Notes under the pieces: generated by a model
What the model saw: the letters and a program-made list of their open reading frames with translations, nothing else
Databases searched by the model: none
Told to the model about the DNA's origin: nothing
Translations under genes and position numbers: made by a program
NCBI GenBank assembly: GCA_013141455.1
Contig: JABFQW010000076.1
Span: 1-32,143, forward strand
Reading direction: 5' to 3'
DNA from: Bacteroidales bacterium
Lineage (GTDB): Bacteria > Bacteroidota > Bacteroidia > Bacteroidales > F082
DNA length: 32,143 nucleotides
In this document: piece after piece, positions 14,750-22,361 of the stretch
Layout of the letters: each line of letters begins with the position of its first letter
Position numbering within the stretch: position 1 is the first letter of the stretch

Positions 14750-16819
14750 ATGATGAAATCTTTTTTTAGTTATTTGAGGCACCAATATGTTGGTGTATTG
14801 AAAATAATTGCCTTTATATTTTCTATCTTATTAGTAATGTGGTTGATACCGCATGAAGTGAAATTTAAATTCGATTTTCAACAAGGCAAACCCTGGAATA
14901 ATGAATCGTTATTTGCTCCTTTTGATTTTGCTATTTTAAAAACAGCGAAGCAGATTGATATTGAAAAAGAGAGAGTTGCAAGCGAATTAAATCCTTATTT
15001 CGATTATCAGGAAGAGGAAACGAAGTTAGGCAGGGATAGGTTAATAATAACCTTTGAGAAGAAATGGAGAGAATTTCATAAGAACAAGAATGATGTAAGA
15101 TACGGTATATCAAGGAAAACGATACTCAAAATTTACGATTCAGTACAAGGCGCCGGACTTCTTCAGTATCATCAGATACTAGCTCAGCGTGAACCAAATT
15201 CAAACATTAATATCGTAAAAGACCGTGTTTCGAAAAATGTTGAAATCAATACTGTTTTTACCGACAAATCAGCATTTGACTTTGCCAGCCGGGTCATTGA
15301 TTCAACTTCGGGTATCGATCAGATAACCTTAAAATCAATACTATCGGATGCTTTCGTTCAAAACCTGGTTTTTGACGAAAACATTACGAAGCAGGAATTG
15401 GCTCAGGCCCTTAACAAGGTTTCAACAACCTATGGAATGGTTCAGCAAGGTCAACTGATTATATCAAAAGGTGAGTTGATTGATGATGGAAAATATGCCG
15501 TACTTGCTTCACTTCGTGCCGAATACGCGCAAAGGGTAGGTAGTACTTCCGAGCAAAATATGTTGATATTAGGTCAGGCTGTTTTGATAATTTCAGTTTT
15601 TTTATCGCTGTTTCTTTTTTTGTGGATATTACGTAGAGATGTGTACAGCGATCTGAGGAAGATATTGTTGATTTTGGTCTCAATGATGATGATCATTGTC
15701 CCTTCATTTTTAATTATCAGTATCGATCCAACATGGATCATGCTTTTCCCTTTTGGAATTCTGCCGATCATACTGATCACATTTTTCGATACAAGGATTA
15801 TGATGATGGTGCATCTTTTTACAATCATGATAATCGCCCTGGCGGTTCCATCGGCATTTTCTTTCGTATTTATTCAGTTAGTCATCGGGTTTATTGTCTT
15901 ATTCAGTTTGGTAAATCACAATCGCCGGACTTATTATTTCAGGACATCGGTGTATATTCTGATCGCCTACGCGGTGCTGTATTTTGGTTTTCAGATTCTA
16001 CAGGAAGGTGACTTTGGCCCAACGCAGATAAATAAACTGATTAATGTGCTAAGTAGCGCAATATTGACATTGTTGGCGCTGCCCCTGATTTATGGATTCG
16101 AGCGTGTTTTTGGCATGTTGACCGATTTAACATTACTTGAATATAGCAATACCAATAGTCCGCTGTTGCGCCAACTTGCACAGAAGGCGCCGGGGACTTT
16201 TCAACATTCGATGCAGGTTGCCAATCTTTCGGAAGAAGCATTATTTGTGATAGGTGGTGACACACTTCTTGCCCGCACCGGCGCCTTGTATCATGATATT
16301 GGTAAAATGGAGAATCAATTGTATTTTATTGAAAACCAGATGGGTGGGTATAATCCACATGACGATCTGACGGCAGCTGAGAGTGCACGAATCATCATCG
16401 ATCATGTTGTTAAAGGAATCGTGAAAGCCCGAAAAGCCGGTTTACCCGAACAGATCATCGATTTTATACGCACCCACCATGGCGACCGCAGGGTTGAGTA
16501 TTTTTATTTCATGGAGCAAAAAGAAAATCCAGGTCTGGCAATTGATGAAAGTGATTTCAGATACCGCGGCCCCATACCGTTTTCAAAAGAAACAGCCGTG
16601 GTGATGATGGCCGATTCGGTGGAAGCAGCTCCACGCAGCATAAAAAACCCAACCGAACAGAAATTAAACGATCTTGTTGAGAATATTATCAGTAAACAAA
16701 TGGAAACCAATCAGTTCGTGAACGCCGACATCACCATGCGCGAGATTATCACCGTAAAAAAGATTCTGAAGAAGAAACTGATGAATATTTATCATGTCAG
16801 GATTGCTTATCCGGATTAA
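14750..16819 (+). CDS. pgpH: PgpH/YqfF-like membrane HD phosphohydrolase (c-di-AMP phosphodiesterase)
   Basis: A 689-residue inner-membrane protein. N-terminal membrane span (about residues 15-37), an extracytoplasmic 7TMR-HDED domain (about 40-265), a 7TM block (about 270-460) and a cytoplasmic HD domain (about 480-680). HD metal ligands are visible: His486 in FQHSMQVAN, His515-Asp516 in LYHDIGKM, His in THHGDRRVEY, and Asp622 in MADSVEAAPRS. Characterised PgpH enzymes hydrolyse c-di-AMP to pApA and sense signals through the outer domain, so a role in c-di-AMP turnover is expected. Two adjacent ATG codons (14750, 14753) could start it. Monocistronic, divergent from the NlpC/P60 gene and convergent with wbqC. 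Confidence 0.93.
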   Translation: MMKSFFSYLRHQYVGVLKIIAFIFSILLVMWLIPHEVKFKFDFQQGKPWNNESLFAPFDFAILKTAKQIDIEKERVASELNPYFDYQEEETKLGRDRLIITFEKKWREFHKNKNDVRYGISRKTILKIYDSVQGAGLLQYHQILAQREPNSNINIVKDRVSKNVEINTVFTDKSAFDFASRVIDSTSGIDQITLKSILSDAFVQNLVFDENITKQELAQALNKVSTTYGMVQQGQLIISKGELIDDGKYAVLASLRAEYAQRVGSTSEQNMLILGQAVLIISVFLSLFLFLWILRRDVYSDLRKILLILVSMMMIIVPSFLIISIDPTWIMLFPFGILPIILITFFDTRIMMMVHLFTIMIIALAVPSAFSFVFIQLVIGFIVLFSLVNHNRRTYYFRTSVYILIAYAVLYFGFQILQEGDFGPTQINKLINVLSSAILTLLALPLIYGFERVFGMLTDLTLLEYSNTNSPLLRQLAQKAPGTFQHSMQVANLSEEALFVIGGDTLLARTGALYHDIGKMENQLYFIENQMGGYNPHDDLTAAESARIIIDHVVKGIVKARKAGLPEQIIDFIRTHHGDRRVEYFYFMEQKENPGLAIDESDFRYRGPIPFSKETAVVMMADSVEAAPRSIKNPTEQKLNDLVENIISKQMETNQFVNADITMREIITVKKILKKKLMNIYHVRIAYPD

Positions 16820-16829
16820 CTCATGATTC

Positions 16830-16901
16830 AAATTGCAAATTGCAAAATTCAAATCAGATCAAACCTAAAATATAAATTTTGCTACTTGATATTTGCAATT
16901 T
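16830..16901. repeat. Convergent gap with A/T-rich inverted repeat
   Basis: AAATTGCAAAT (16830-16840) and ATTTGCAATTT (16891-16901) form an 11-bp inverted repeat between the stops of pgpH and the WbqC gene, inside reiterated TTGCAAA words. It could act as a weak bidirectional terminator, though there is no GC-rich stem. Confidence 0.35.
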
Positions 16902-16904
16902 ACA

Positions 16905-17540
16905 TTACATATTCTTTTGCAGATACATCAATGCATTTGGCCCTTCATTGAACAATAAATCCGGAAAACTCAGATTTGGTTGAAAAGGAAACTTGTTGCT
17001 AAATACCTGGTTATATGGTTTATAAAAATCAGGATTCCCAATATTTTTCGCGTTAAACGATTGCCTGAAATCAACTCCATTTTGCGTTTCTTTCACGAAA
17101 TCACTTGTGTAACGCACTGAAATTTTAAGTTTCAGAATGCGAAATATCGTTGACAGGATTTCGGTATTCAGATCAATTAAGCTTTCAAATTTGTTTGTGA
17201 ATATTTTTTCGAAATGATGGATATAATAATCGTAATAGGGTGATGACTTGTAGGCTGATACTAAAGCACGGTAATGATTGGGTTGCCAGGGCTCATTGCC
17301 GGAAATTTGAATATCGCTGGTTTTTGTGTGGTTTCCGTTTACTTTAATGACCGGGACCGTCAGATTAAGTAACCCATTAGCACTGAGTATGGTACAACGG
17401 TTTCTGATTGTTTGTTTCGGATACGTCTCGCAGATTTCGATATAAACAGTATTATGTTTTATCATCTCAGCAAGGTAAGCGACGTTTGGAAAATAGGCAG
17501 TCGGGAAAATTGCACCCGAAACTGGTTCACTTGAATTCAT
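16905..17540 (-). CDS. WbqC-family protein
   Basis: A 211-residue protein of the WbqC-like family. Recognisable family stretches are the N-terminal FPTAYFPNVAYLAEMI, the YPKQTIRNRCTILSANG and LTVPVIK segments, and NHYRALVSAYKSSPYYDYYI. The family is found in O-antigen and polysaccharide gene clusters and widely in Bacteroidota; its biochemistry is not established, and no neighbour here is a glycan gene. The longest frame starts with a TTG at 17546; I take the ATG at 17540 (MNSSEPVSG), since the TTG overlaps a TAnnTTTG-like TAAATTTG (plus 17544-17551). Cytoplasmic by appearance. Confidence 0.85.
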   Translation of the reverse strand: MNSSEPVSGAIFPTAYFPNVAYLAEMIKHNTVYIEICETYPKQTIRNRCTILSANGLLNLTVPVIKVNGNHTKTSDIQISGNEPWQPNHYRALVSAYKSSPYYDYYIHHFEKIFTNKFESLIDLNTEILSTIFRILKLKISVRYTSDFVKETQNGVDFRQSFNAKNIGNPDFYKPYNQVFSNKFPFQPNLSFPDLLFNEGPNALMYLQKNM

Positions 17541-17561
17541 ATGCAAATTTATTAAAAAATT

Positions 17562-17618
17562 CGTTAGTCAGGGCTTCACTTTAAGTGAAGCCCTGACTAA
17601 CGTGAAGCCTTGACTAAC
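17562..17618. repeat. 41-bp perfect palindrome built from a 17-bp unit
   Basis: The 20-base arms 17562-17581 and 17583-17602 are exact reverse complements about a single T. The unit GTTAGTCAGGGCTTCAC (17563-17579) recurs inverted at 17585-17601 and again, with one change, at 17602-17618. The block sits upstream of the WbqC gene, next to the thioredoxin terminator. It could form a strong hairpin or cruciform; no function is known to me. Confidence 0.85.
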
Positions 17619-17649
17619 AAAAAATGCTACCCGGTAGGAGTAGCATTTT
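17619..17649 (-). terminator. Terminator after thioredoxin gene
   Basis: AAAATGCTAC-ccggtagga-GTAGCATTTT, with six A at the left (six T on minus). A 10-bp stem 20 bp after the stop of the thioredoxin gene. It is nearly symmetrical and may work on both strands. Confidence 0.85.
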
Positions 17650-17669
17650 GATTTTCGTTGAATTAACAA

Positions 17670-18023
17670 CTAATTTGCCAACAAAACATCACCAATAGCT
17701 TGTTTGAAGGTTTCTTTGGGCAAAGCTCCCATGGCCATCTGTGGCTGTCCTTCTTTCGGACAAAACAAAATGGAAGGTATGCTCCGGATGCCGAAGGCGC
17801 CAGCTAATTCAGTTTCAGCCTCTGTATCAACTTTGTAAATGTTTATTTTACCGTTATATTCTTTTGAAAGTTCCTCCAGAATCGGTGAAACCATTTTACA
17901 AGGCTGACACCAATCGGCATAAAAATCGATGATGCAAGGCAGTTCACCTTCGAACTTCCATTCTTTATTCGCTTCAAAATTGAAAACTTTTTCTTTAAAG
18001 GTTTCGAGTGTTAAATGTTCCAT
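17670..18023 (-). CDS. Thioredoxin, cytoplasmic
   Basis: A 117-residue thioredoxin-fold protein without a signal peptide. The redox site is WCQPC (Cys39, Cys42) after IIDFYAD; the cis-proline is in RSIPSILF. Gln replaces the Gly usual in WCGPC, which can shift the redox potential. It has a 25-residue N-terminal lead (LTLETFKEKVFNFEANKEWKFEG) shared with the lipoprotein thioredoxin next to it, so the two are a tandem duplication. Likely a general disulfide reductase fed by thioredoxin reductase. It is 118 bp downstream of its paralogue on the same strand, with a strong terminator after it. Confidence 0.93.
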   Translation of the reverse strand: MEHLTLETFKEKVFNFEANKEWKFEGELPCIIDFYADWCQPCKMVSPILEELSKEYNGKINIYKVDTEAETELAGAFGIRSIPSILFCPKEGQPQMAMGALPKETFKQAIGDVLLAN

Positions 18024-18076
18024 GATAGGATTGATATTAAATTATATTATTATAATACGTTGTTAATTAAGCGGTA

Positions 18077-18141
18077 GACTTCAGTTTTCAGTCAACAGTC
18101 TTTATTCTTCCGTCTTCTGACTTCGGTCTTCCGACTTCCGA
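18077..18141. repeat. Low-complexity CTTCCGACTT-type repeat
   Basis: The gap between the two thioredoxin genes is filled with imperfect copies of a short word of the type (G)ACTTC(C)G, for example GTCTTCCGACTTCCGACT near 18126-18143. It is similar in style, though not in word, to arrays at 20517-20602 and 28159-28311. Confidence 0.6.
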
Positions 18142-18621
18142 CTATTTTACTAACAATTGTTCTTTAACGATTTTCAAATAGGCTTCTTCTGATAAAGCTC
18201 CGGTTTGCATGCTGGGCTCACCTTTCATTGGTACAAACAATACCGAAGGGATGCTCTGAACCTGGAAAACAGATGCAAGTTTTCGCTCATTATCAACATT
18301 TATTTTGTAAACTTTAATCTTGCCTTCATATTCTTTAGCTATTTTATCTAAAATGGGAGCAATCATCTTGCAGGGTTTGCACCAATCAGCATAAAAATCA
18401 ATGATGACAGGTGTATCACCTTTGAAAACCCATTTCTGTGGATTCTCTTCGAAATTCCAGACGTTTTTGATAAACTCATCATAAGTCAGTTGGATGGGTT
18501 CTCCACTAACAACCTTGGTTTCAATTTTATTTCCTTCAGGGATTTCCTTTCCGGTAGTGCTGCTGCATGCTGTTGAGATTCCAACAACTGCGATAATTAT
18601 TAAAAGGCTCTTTTTCATCAT
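18142..18621 (-). CDS. Thioredoxin-fold lipoprotein
   Basis: A 159-residue protein with a lipoprotein signal (KKSLLIIIAVVGISTAC; Cys19 lipidated), a short linker and a thioredoxin domain with WCKPC (Cys81, Cys84) after IIDFYADW and the cis-Pro loop QSIPSVLF. It shares about half of its visible residues with the cytoplasmic thioredoxin downstream, including the shared NFEE...W.F.G lead-in. Membrane-anchored on the periplasmic side, it would reduce or isomerise disulfides of envelope proteins; partner proteins are not visible here. Start at 18621 or the next ATG (18618). A minus-strand TATTTTTG at plus 18651-18658 is a candidate -7 box. Confidence 0.92.
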   Translation of the reverse strand: MMKKSLLIIIAVVGISTACSSTTGKEIPEGNKIETKVVSGEPIQLTYDEFIKNVWNFEENPQKWVFKGDTPVIIDFYADWCKPCKMIAPILDKIAKEYEGKIKVYKINVDNERKLASVFQVQSIPSVLFVPMKGEPSMQTGALSEEAYLKIVKEQLLVK

Positions 18622-18650
18622 TTTAGATTTGTTTGCTTAGTTTGAGATTG

Positions 18651-18658
18651 CAAAAATA
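18651..18658 (-). promoter_or_regulatory. Candidate -7 box of thioredoxin lipoprotein gene
   Basis: Minus TATTTTTG (plus CAAAAATA) matches TAnnTTTG, 30 bp before the start codon. No -33 partner is seen at the usual distance. Confidence 0.45.
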
Positions 18659-18699
18659 ATATTATTTTAATTAAATCGCTTAAATATCACTAATTTTTA

Positions 18700-18707
18700 T
18701 AATTTTG
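18700..18707 (+). promoter_or_regulatory. Candidate -7 box of the zinc-ribbon gene
   Basis: TAATTTTG matches the Bacteroidota consensus 30 bp before the ATG at 18737. The TTG at 18716 would lie at the transcript's very 5' end, favouring the ATG. Confidence 0.5.
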
Positions 18708-18736
18708 TCATCAAATTGCGTACCAATAAAAATGTC

Positions 18737-19186
18737 ATGGCCAAAATGGCAGTTGTTCAATTAAGAAATTATCCTTCCATGACTACTGATAGTAAAGTAG
18801 TTACTGAAGATGAATTATTGTTTCTGTTATCAGAACAAAAATGGAAAAAGGGTTATGTTTGTCTCAAATGTGGAAATTCTAATTATTGCAAAGGAAAAAA
18901 AACTTTTTCAAGGCGATGTACAAAGTGTAAATATGAAGAGTCGGCCACCGCGCACACGATATTCCACCACTGTAAAATACCATTAAATGAAGCTTTTACA
19001 CTTGCAAGCATTGTTTGTTGTAATCCTAAAACATCCACTTACGAAATCAGCCGTCAGTTCGAAATACGTCAGATGACCTGCTGGAAATTTAAAACACACA
19101 TGATGGATTGTTTGAACGATCCCGAAAAGAGCCTGAAACTTAAGGAGCTTCTTAAAATATACCAGGATAAAGTCATCATATCATAA
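18737..19186 (+). CDS. Stand-alone IS1595-type zinc-ribbon/HTH protein
   Basis: A 149-residue protein matching only the N-terminal part of IS1595-family transposases. Zinc ribbon ligands Cys42, Cys45, Cys61 and Cys64 (VCLKCGN, RRCTKCKYEE), then the family-typical TIFHHCKIPLNEAF and a helix-turn-helix-like STYEISRQFEIRQMTCWKFK. The DDE nuclease domain that should follow is absent: the frame ends cleanly with KIYQDKVIIS and no remnant follows before hutI. No terminal inverted repeats or target duplication were seen. It has its own promoter-like -7 box. It may be a domesticated DNA-binding protein or a decayed transposase; the intact frame favours the former. Start ATG 18737 chosen over a TTG at 18716. 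Confidence 0.8.
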   Translation: MAKMAVVQLRNYPSMTTDSKVVTEDELLFLLSEQKWKKGYVCLKCGNSNYCKGKKTFSRRCTKCKYEESATAHTIFHHCKIPLNEAFTLASIVCCNPKTSTYEISRQFEIRQMTCWKFKTHMMDCLNDPEKSLKLKELLKIYQDKVIIS

Positions 19187-19193
19187 ATCATTC

Positions 19194-19223
19194 TTGGCTG
19201 TTTAGCCCAATTGATTAATTTTG
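19194..19223 (+). promoter_or_regulatory. Promoter of hutI with overlapping inverted repeat
   Basis: TTG (19194-19196), 19-base spacer, TAATTTTG (19216-19223): a model Bacteroidota promoter. An inverted repeat TTTTGCAC-gaaatt-GTGC-t-AAAA (19219-19241) covers the -7 box and expected start, a good place for a repressor. Confidence 0.8.
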
Positions 19224-19250
19224 CACGAAATTGTGCTAAAAGCCGCTGAA

Positions 19251-20507
19251 ATGAGGATTCTCATCCATAACATACAAGAACTTACCGGAATTGATTACCA
19301 ATCAAAATTGCTGAGAAAAGGCCATGAAATGGATGAATTGGAAACAATCACCAACGCCTATCTACTGATCAAAGATGGATTAATTGTTGATTTTGGAAGT
19401 GCTGATTCCGCTAATTTCGCCGCTTTAACGAAAAATCTAAGCAACACGATCGGGATAGATGCAAACAAAGGATTGGTTTTGCCATCCTTTTGTGATTCAC
19501 ATACTCATTTGGTTTATGCTGCTTCCCGCGAATTGGAATACATCGATAAAATCAAAGGATTAAGTTACGAGGAAATAGCCAAAAGAGGAGGTGGAATTTT
19601 AAATTCAGCGGCAAAAATGGCATCTGCTACCGAAGATGAACTATTTGAATCCGCGTTCATCAGGCTCGAAGAAATTAAAAATTATGGCACTGGCGCTGTT
19701 GAGATTAAAAGCGGCTATGGTTTAACGACCGAAACAGAACTCAAAATGTTACGCGTTATAAGGAGGTTGAAGGAAGTAAGTCCGTTGACAATAAAAGCGA
19801 CTTTTTTAGGTGCACATGCAGTTCCAACGGAATATACAGGCCGGCAGGATGAATATGTCGATTTGATTATCAATGAGATGATTCCAATGGTTGCTTCAGA
19901 AGAACTGGCCGACTATATCGATGTATTCTGCGACAAAGGTTTTTTTACTCCTGACGACACCGACAGAATCTTAAATGCAGGTATGAAATATGGCTTACGT
20001 GCGAAAATTCATGCCAACGAACTGGCAAAATCGGGTGGCATACAAACAGGTGTAAAATACAATGCCTTGTCGGTTGATCACCTTGAATATACGGGGAACG
20101 AAGAAATTGAAGCGCTGTTGAATTCGGAGACCATGCCGGTGATTTTACCGGGAGCAGCCTTTTTTCTGGGGATGCCTTATGCTCCTGCACGACAGATGAT
20201 TGGTGCCGGATTACCGGTTGCCATGGCCAGCGACTTCAATCCGGGTTCGTCACCATCGGGTAATATGCAGTTGATTTTATCGATGGCAAGTATTTTGTAC
20301 AAGCTTACTCCCGAAGAGGGAATTAATGCAACTACAATAAATGGTGCCTACGCGATGGGTGTGAGTGAAGAACTCGGTTCTATTGCAAAAGGAAAAATTG
20401 CCAATGTTTTCATTACCAAACCTATACCTGGTATAGCATATTTACCCTATTATTATGGTTCAAATAAAATTGAAAAAGTAATACTTAACGGATTGATTCA
20501 GAATTAA
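19251..20507 (+). CDS. hutI: Imidazolonepropionase
   Basis: Hydrolyses 4-imidazolone-5-propanoate to N-formimino-L-glutamate, third step of histidine degradation; cytoplasmic amidohydrolase. Metal ligands His84 and His86 in DSHTHL, His254 in KIHANE and Asp328 in ASDFNPG; substrate-loop motifs GGGILNSAAKM, IKSGYGL and SVDHLEY are as in the family. 418 residues from ATG 19251 is a normal length. The frame also opens at a TTG (19221), but that codon lies within the -7 box, so the ATG is chosen. ftcD follows 146 bp downstream, giving steps three and four of the pathway. hutH and hutU are absent from the window. Confidence 0.97.
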   Translation: MRILIHNIQELTGIDYQSKLLRKGHEMDELETITNAYLLIKDGLIVDFGSADSANFAALTKNLSNTIGIDANKGLVLPSFCDSHTHLVYAASRELEYIDKIKGLSYEEIAKRGGGILNSAAKMASATEDELFESAFIRLEEIKNYGTGAVEIKSGYGLTTETELKMLRVIRRLKEVSPLTIKATFLGAHAVPTEYTGRQDEYVDLIINEMIPMVASEELADYIDVFCDKGFFTPDDTDRILNAGMKYGLRAKIHANELAKSGGIQTGVKYNALSVDHLEYTGNEEIEALLNSETMPVILPGAAFFLGMPYAPARQMIGAGLPVAMASDFNPGSSPSGNMQLILSMASILYKLTPEEGINATTINGAYAMGVSEELGSIAKGKIANVFITKPIPGIAYLPYYYGSNKIEKVILNGLIQN

Positions 20508-20516
20508 TTCTACCAT

Positions 20517-20602
20517 TTGACAATTCGACAATGAGACAATTCGGCAATTTGAAAATGAGACAATTTGGAAATGGGACAAATTAACCTATAAACCTATAAA
20601 CC
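20517..20602. repeat. Low-complexity ACAATT/AATGAG array
   Basis: The hutI-ftcD gap holds imperfect repeats of a word like GACAATTYGRMAATGAG (20517-20580), followed by ACCTATAA repeated twice (20584-20599). No open frame. It is of the same kind as the arrays at 18077 and 28159 but with a different word. Confidence 0.7.
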
Positions 20603-20653
20603 CATCATCCCATCAACAAATTTATTAAAGACAAAATCATACCTAAATAAAAT

Positions 20654-22348
20654 ATGAAAAAACTTATCGAATGTGTCCCGAATTTCAGTGAAGGACGCGA
20701 TATGCACATTATCAAACAGATAACAGATAAAATTGAAGCTGTCGAAGGGGTAAAATTATTAGATGTCGATCCGGGTGCAGCCACAAACCGAACCGTTGTT
20801 ACCATGGTTGGTACACCCGATGAAGTGCTTGAAGCGGCTTTTCAAGCAGTAAAAAAAGCTGCTGAAATCATTGATATGCGCAAACACAAAGGCGAACACC
20901 CACGCATGGGCGCAACCGATGTTTGTCCGTTAATTCCAATTGCCAACATCACCATGGAAGAAACTGCTGAATTGGCCCGCAAACTTGCGAAAAGAATTGG
21001 AGACGAATTGAGTATTTCAGTCTATTGCTACGAAAATGCGGCTTTAAAGCCCAATCGGAAGAATCTTGCCTCATGCCGGGCCGGTGAATATGAAGGATTA
21101 TCTGCCAAATTTACAGATGCAGAATGGAAACCTGATTTTGGCCCTGATGTACTGAATGAAAAAGCCGGTGCAACTGCTGTCGGAGCGAGAGATTTTTTAG
21201 TGGCATTCAATGTGAACCTCAATACCACGTCAACCCGTCGGGCCAACTCCATCGCCTATGATGTACGCGAAAGAGGTCGTGTTTTGCGGGAAGGCGATCC
21301 GATTAACGGCAAAATTGTGAAAGACGAAAAAGGAAATCAGGTGTATGTTCCGGGTACATTGAAATCGGTGAAGGCCATCGGTTGGTTTATTGAAGAATAT
21401 GGTATTGCGCAGATTTCGATGAATCTTACCAACATTGGTATTACACCTGTTCACATCGCTTTTGACGAAGTTTGCCGAAAAGCTGATGCACGGGGTATTC
21501 GTGTTACTGGTTCCGAATTGGTTGGTCTGATTCCATTGAAAGCCATGCTCGATGCAGGTAAATATTTCCTTGCCAAACAACAGCGCTCGTTGGGTGTTGA
21601 TGATGATGAACTGATCAAAATTGCTATAAAATCGATGGGACTGGATGAATTGAAACCGTTTCATCCCCAGGAGAAAATTATAGAATATGTATTGGCCGCA
21701 AATGAGAAAACCAAAAAATTAGTCGATTTGTCTGCAAAGGGTTTTGCCAACGAAACAGCTTCAGAATCAGCAGCTCCGGGTGGCGGATCAATTGCCGCTT
21801 ATGTTGGGTCGTTGGGTGCTGCACTGGCAACTATGGTTGCAAACTTATCGTCACACAAACGTGGCTGGGACGATCGCTGGGAAGAGTTTTCGAAAGTAGC
21901 TGAAAAGGGACAGGCTTTGAAAAATGAGTTATTGTTCCTGGTAGATGAAGATACAAATGCTTTCAACCGTATCATGGATGCTTTTGGATTGCCAAAGAAA
22001 ACTGACAACGAAAAGCAACTGCGTAAGGAAGCTATCCAGGCTGCATCAAAATATGCCATTGAAATACCATTACGCGTAATGCGTACCTCTTTGTCGGTGA
22101 TGGAAATCGTCGAAAAAATGGCTGTTGACGGAAATCCCAATTCAGTTTCTGATGCCGGTGTTGGCGCCTTGTGTGTACGAACTGCCGTGATGGGAGCTTA
22201 CCTAAATGTTAAAATAAATGCTGCCGGTATTGAAGATAAAGAATATGTTGAAGCAAAATTGGCGGAAGGGGCAGTCATGCAGGAAGAAACAATTCGTCGC
22301 GAAAATCAGGTTCTTATGACGGTAAACGAGATTATTAACCAATTATAA
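20654..22348 (+). CDS. ftcD: Bifunctional glutamate formimidoyltransferase/formimidoyl-THF cyclodeaminase
   Basis: A 564-residue fused enzyme. Residues 1-about 325 are the formiminotransferase (N- and C-subdomains), which moves the formimino group from N-formimino-glutamate to tetrahydrofolate. The catalytic His is His82 in KHKGEHPRMGATD, the same number as in the mammalian enzyme. About 365-560 is the cyclodeaminase (SESAAPGGGSIAAYVGSLGAALATM; VDEDTNAFNRIMDAF near 430), which releases ammonia and gives 5,10-methenyl-THF. The fused form supports substrate channelling. It completes histidine breakdown to glutamate after HutI. marC begins 13 bp later. Confidence 0.97.
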   Translation: MKKLIECVPNFSEGRDMHIIKQITDKIEAVEGVKLLDVDPGAATNRTVVTMVGTPDEVLEAAFQAVKKAAEIIDMRKHKGEHPRMGATDVCPLIPIANITMEETAELARKLAKRIGDELSISVYCYENAALKPNRKNLASCRAGEYEGLSAKFTDAEWKPDFGPDVLNEKAGATAVGARDFLVAFNVNLNTTSTRRANSIAYDVRERGRVLREGDPINGKIVKDEKGNQVYVPGTLKSVKAIGWFIEEYGIAQISMNLTNIGITPVHIAFDEVCRKADARGIRVTGSELVGLIPLKAMLDAGKYFLAKQQRSLGVDDDELIKIAIKSMGLDELKPFHPQEKIIEYVLAANEKTKKLVDLSAKGFANETASESAAPGGGSIAAYVGSLGAALATMVANLSSHKRGWDDRWEEFSKVAEKGQALKNELLFLVDEDTNAFNRIMDAFGLPKKTDNEKQLRKEAIQAASKYAIEIPLRVMRTSLSVMEIVEKMAVDGNPNSVSDAGVGALCVRTAVMGAYLNVKINAAGIEDKEYVEAKLAEGAVMQEETIRRENQVLMTVNEIINQL

Positions 22349-22361
22349 ATCAAATTAATAC

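Noticed and set aside
18716-19250. Complete IS1595 insertion sequence
   Set aside because: No DDE domain, no terminal inverted repeats and no target duplication; only the zinc-ribbon/HTH part is present.
19221-19250. TTG start at 19221 for hutI
   Set aside because: The codon is part of the -7 promoter box; the ATG at 19251 fits the family N-terminus.
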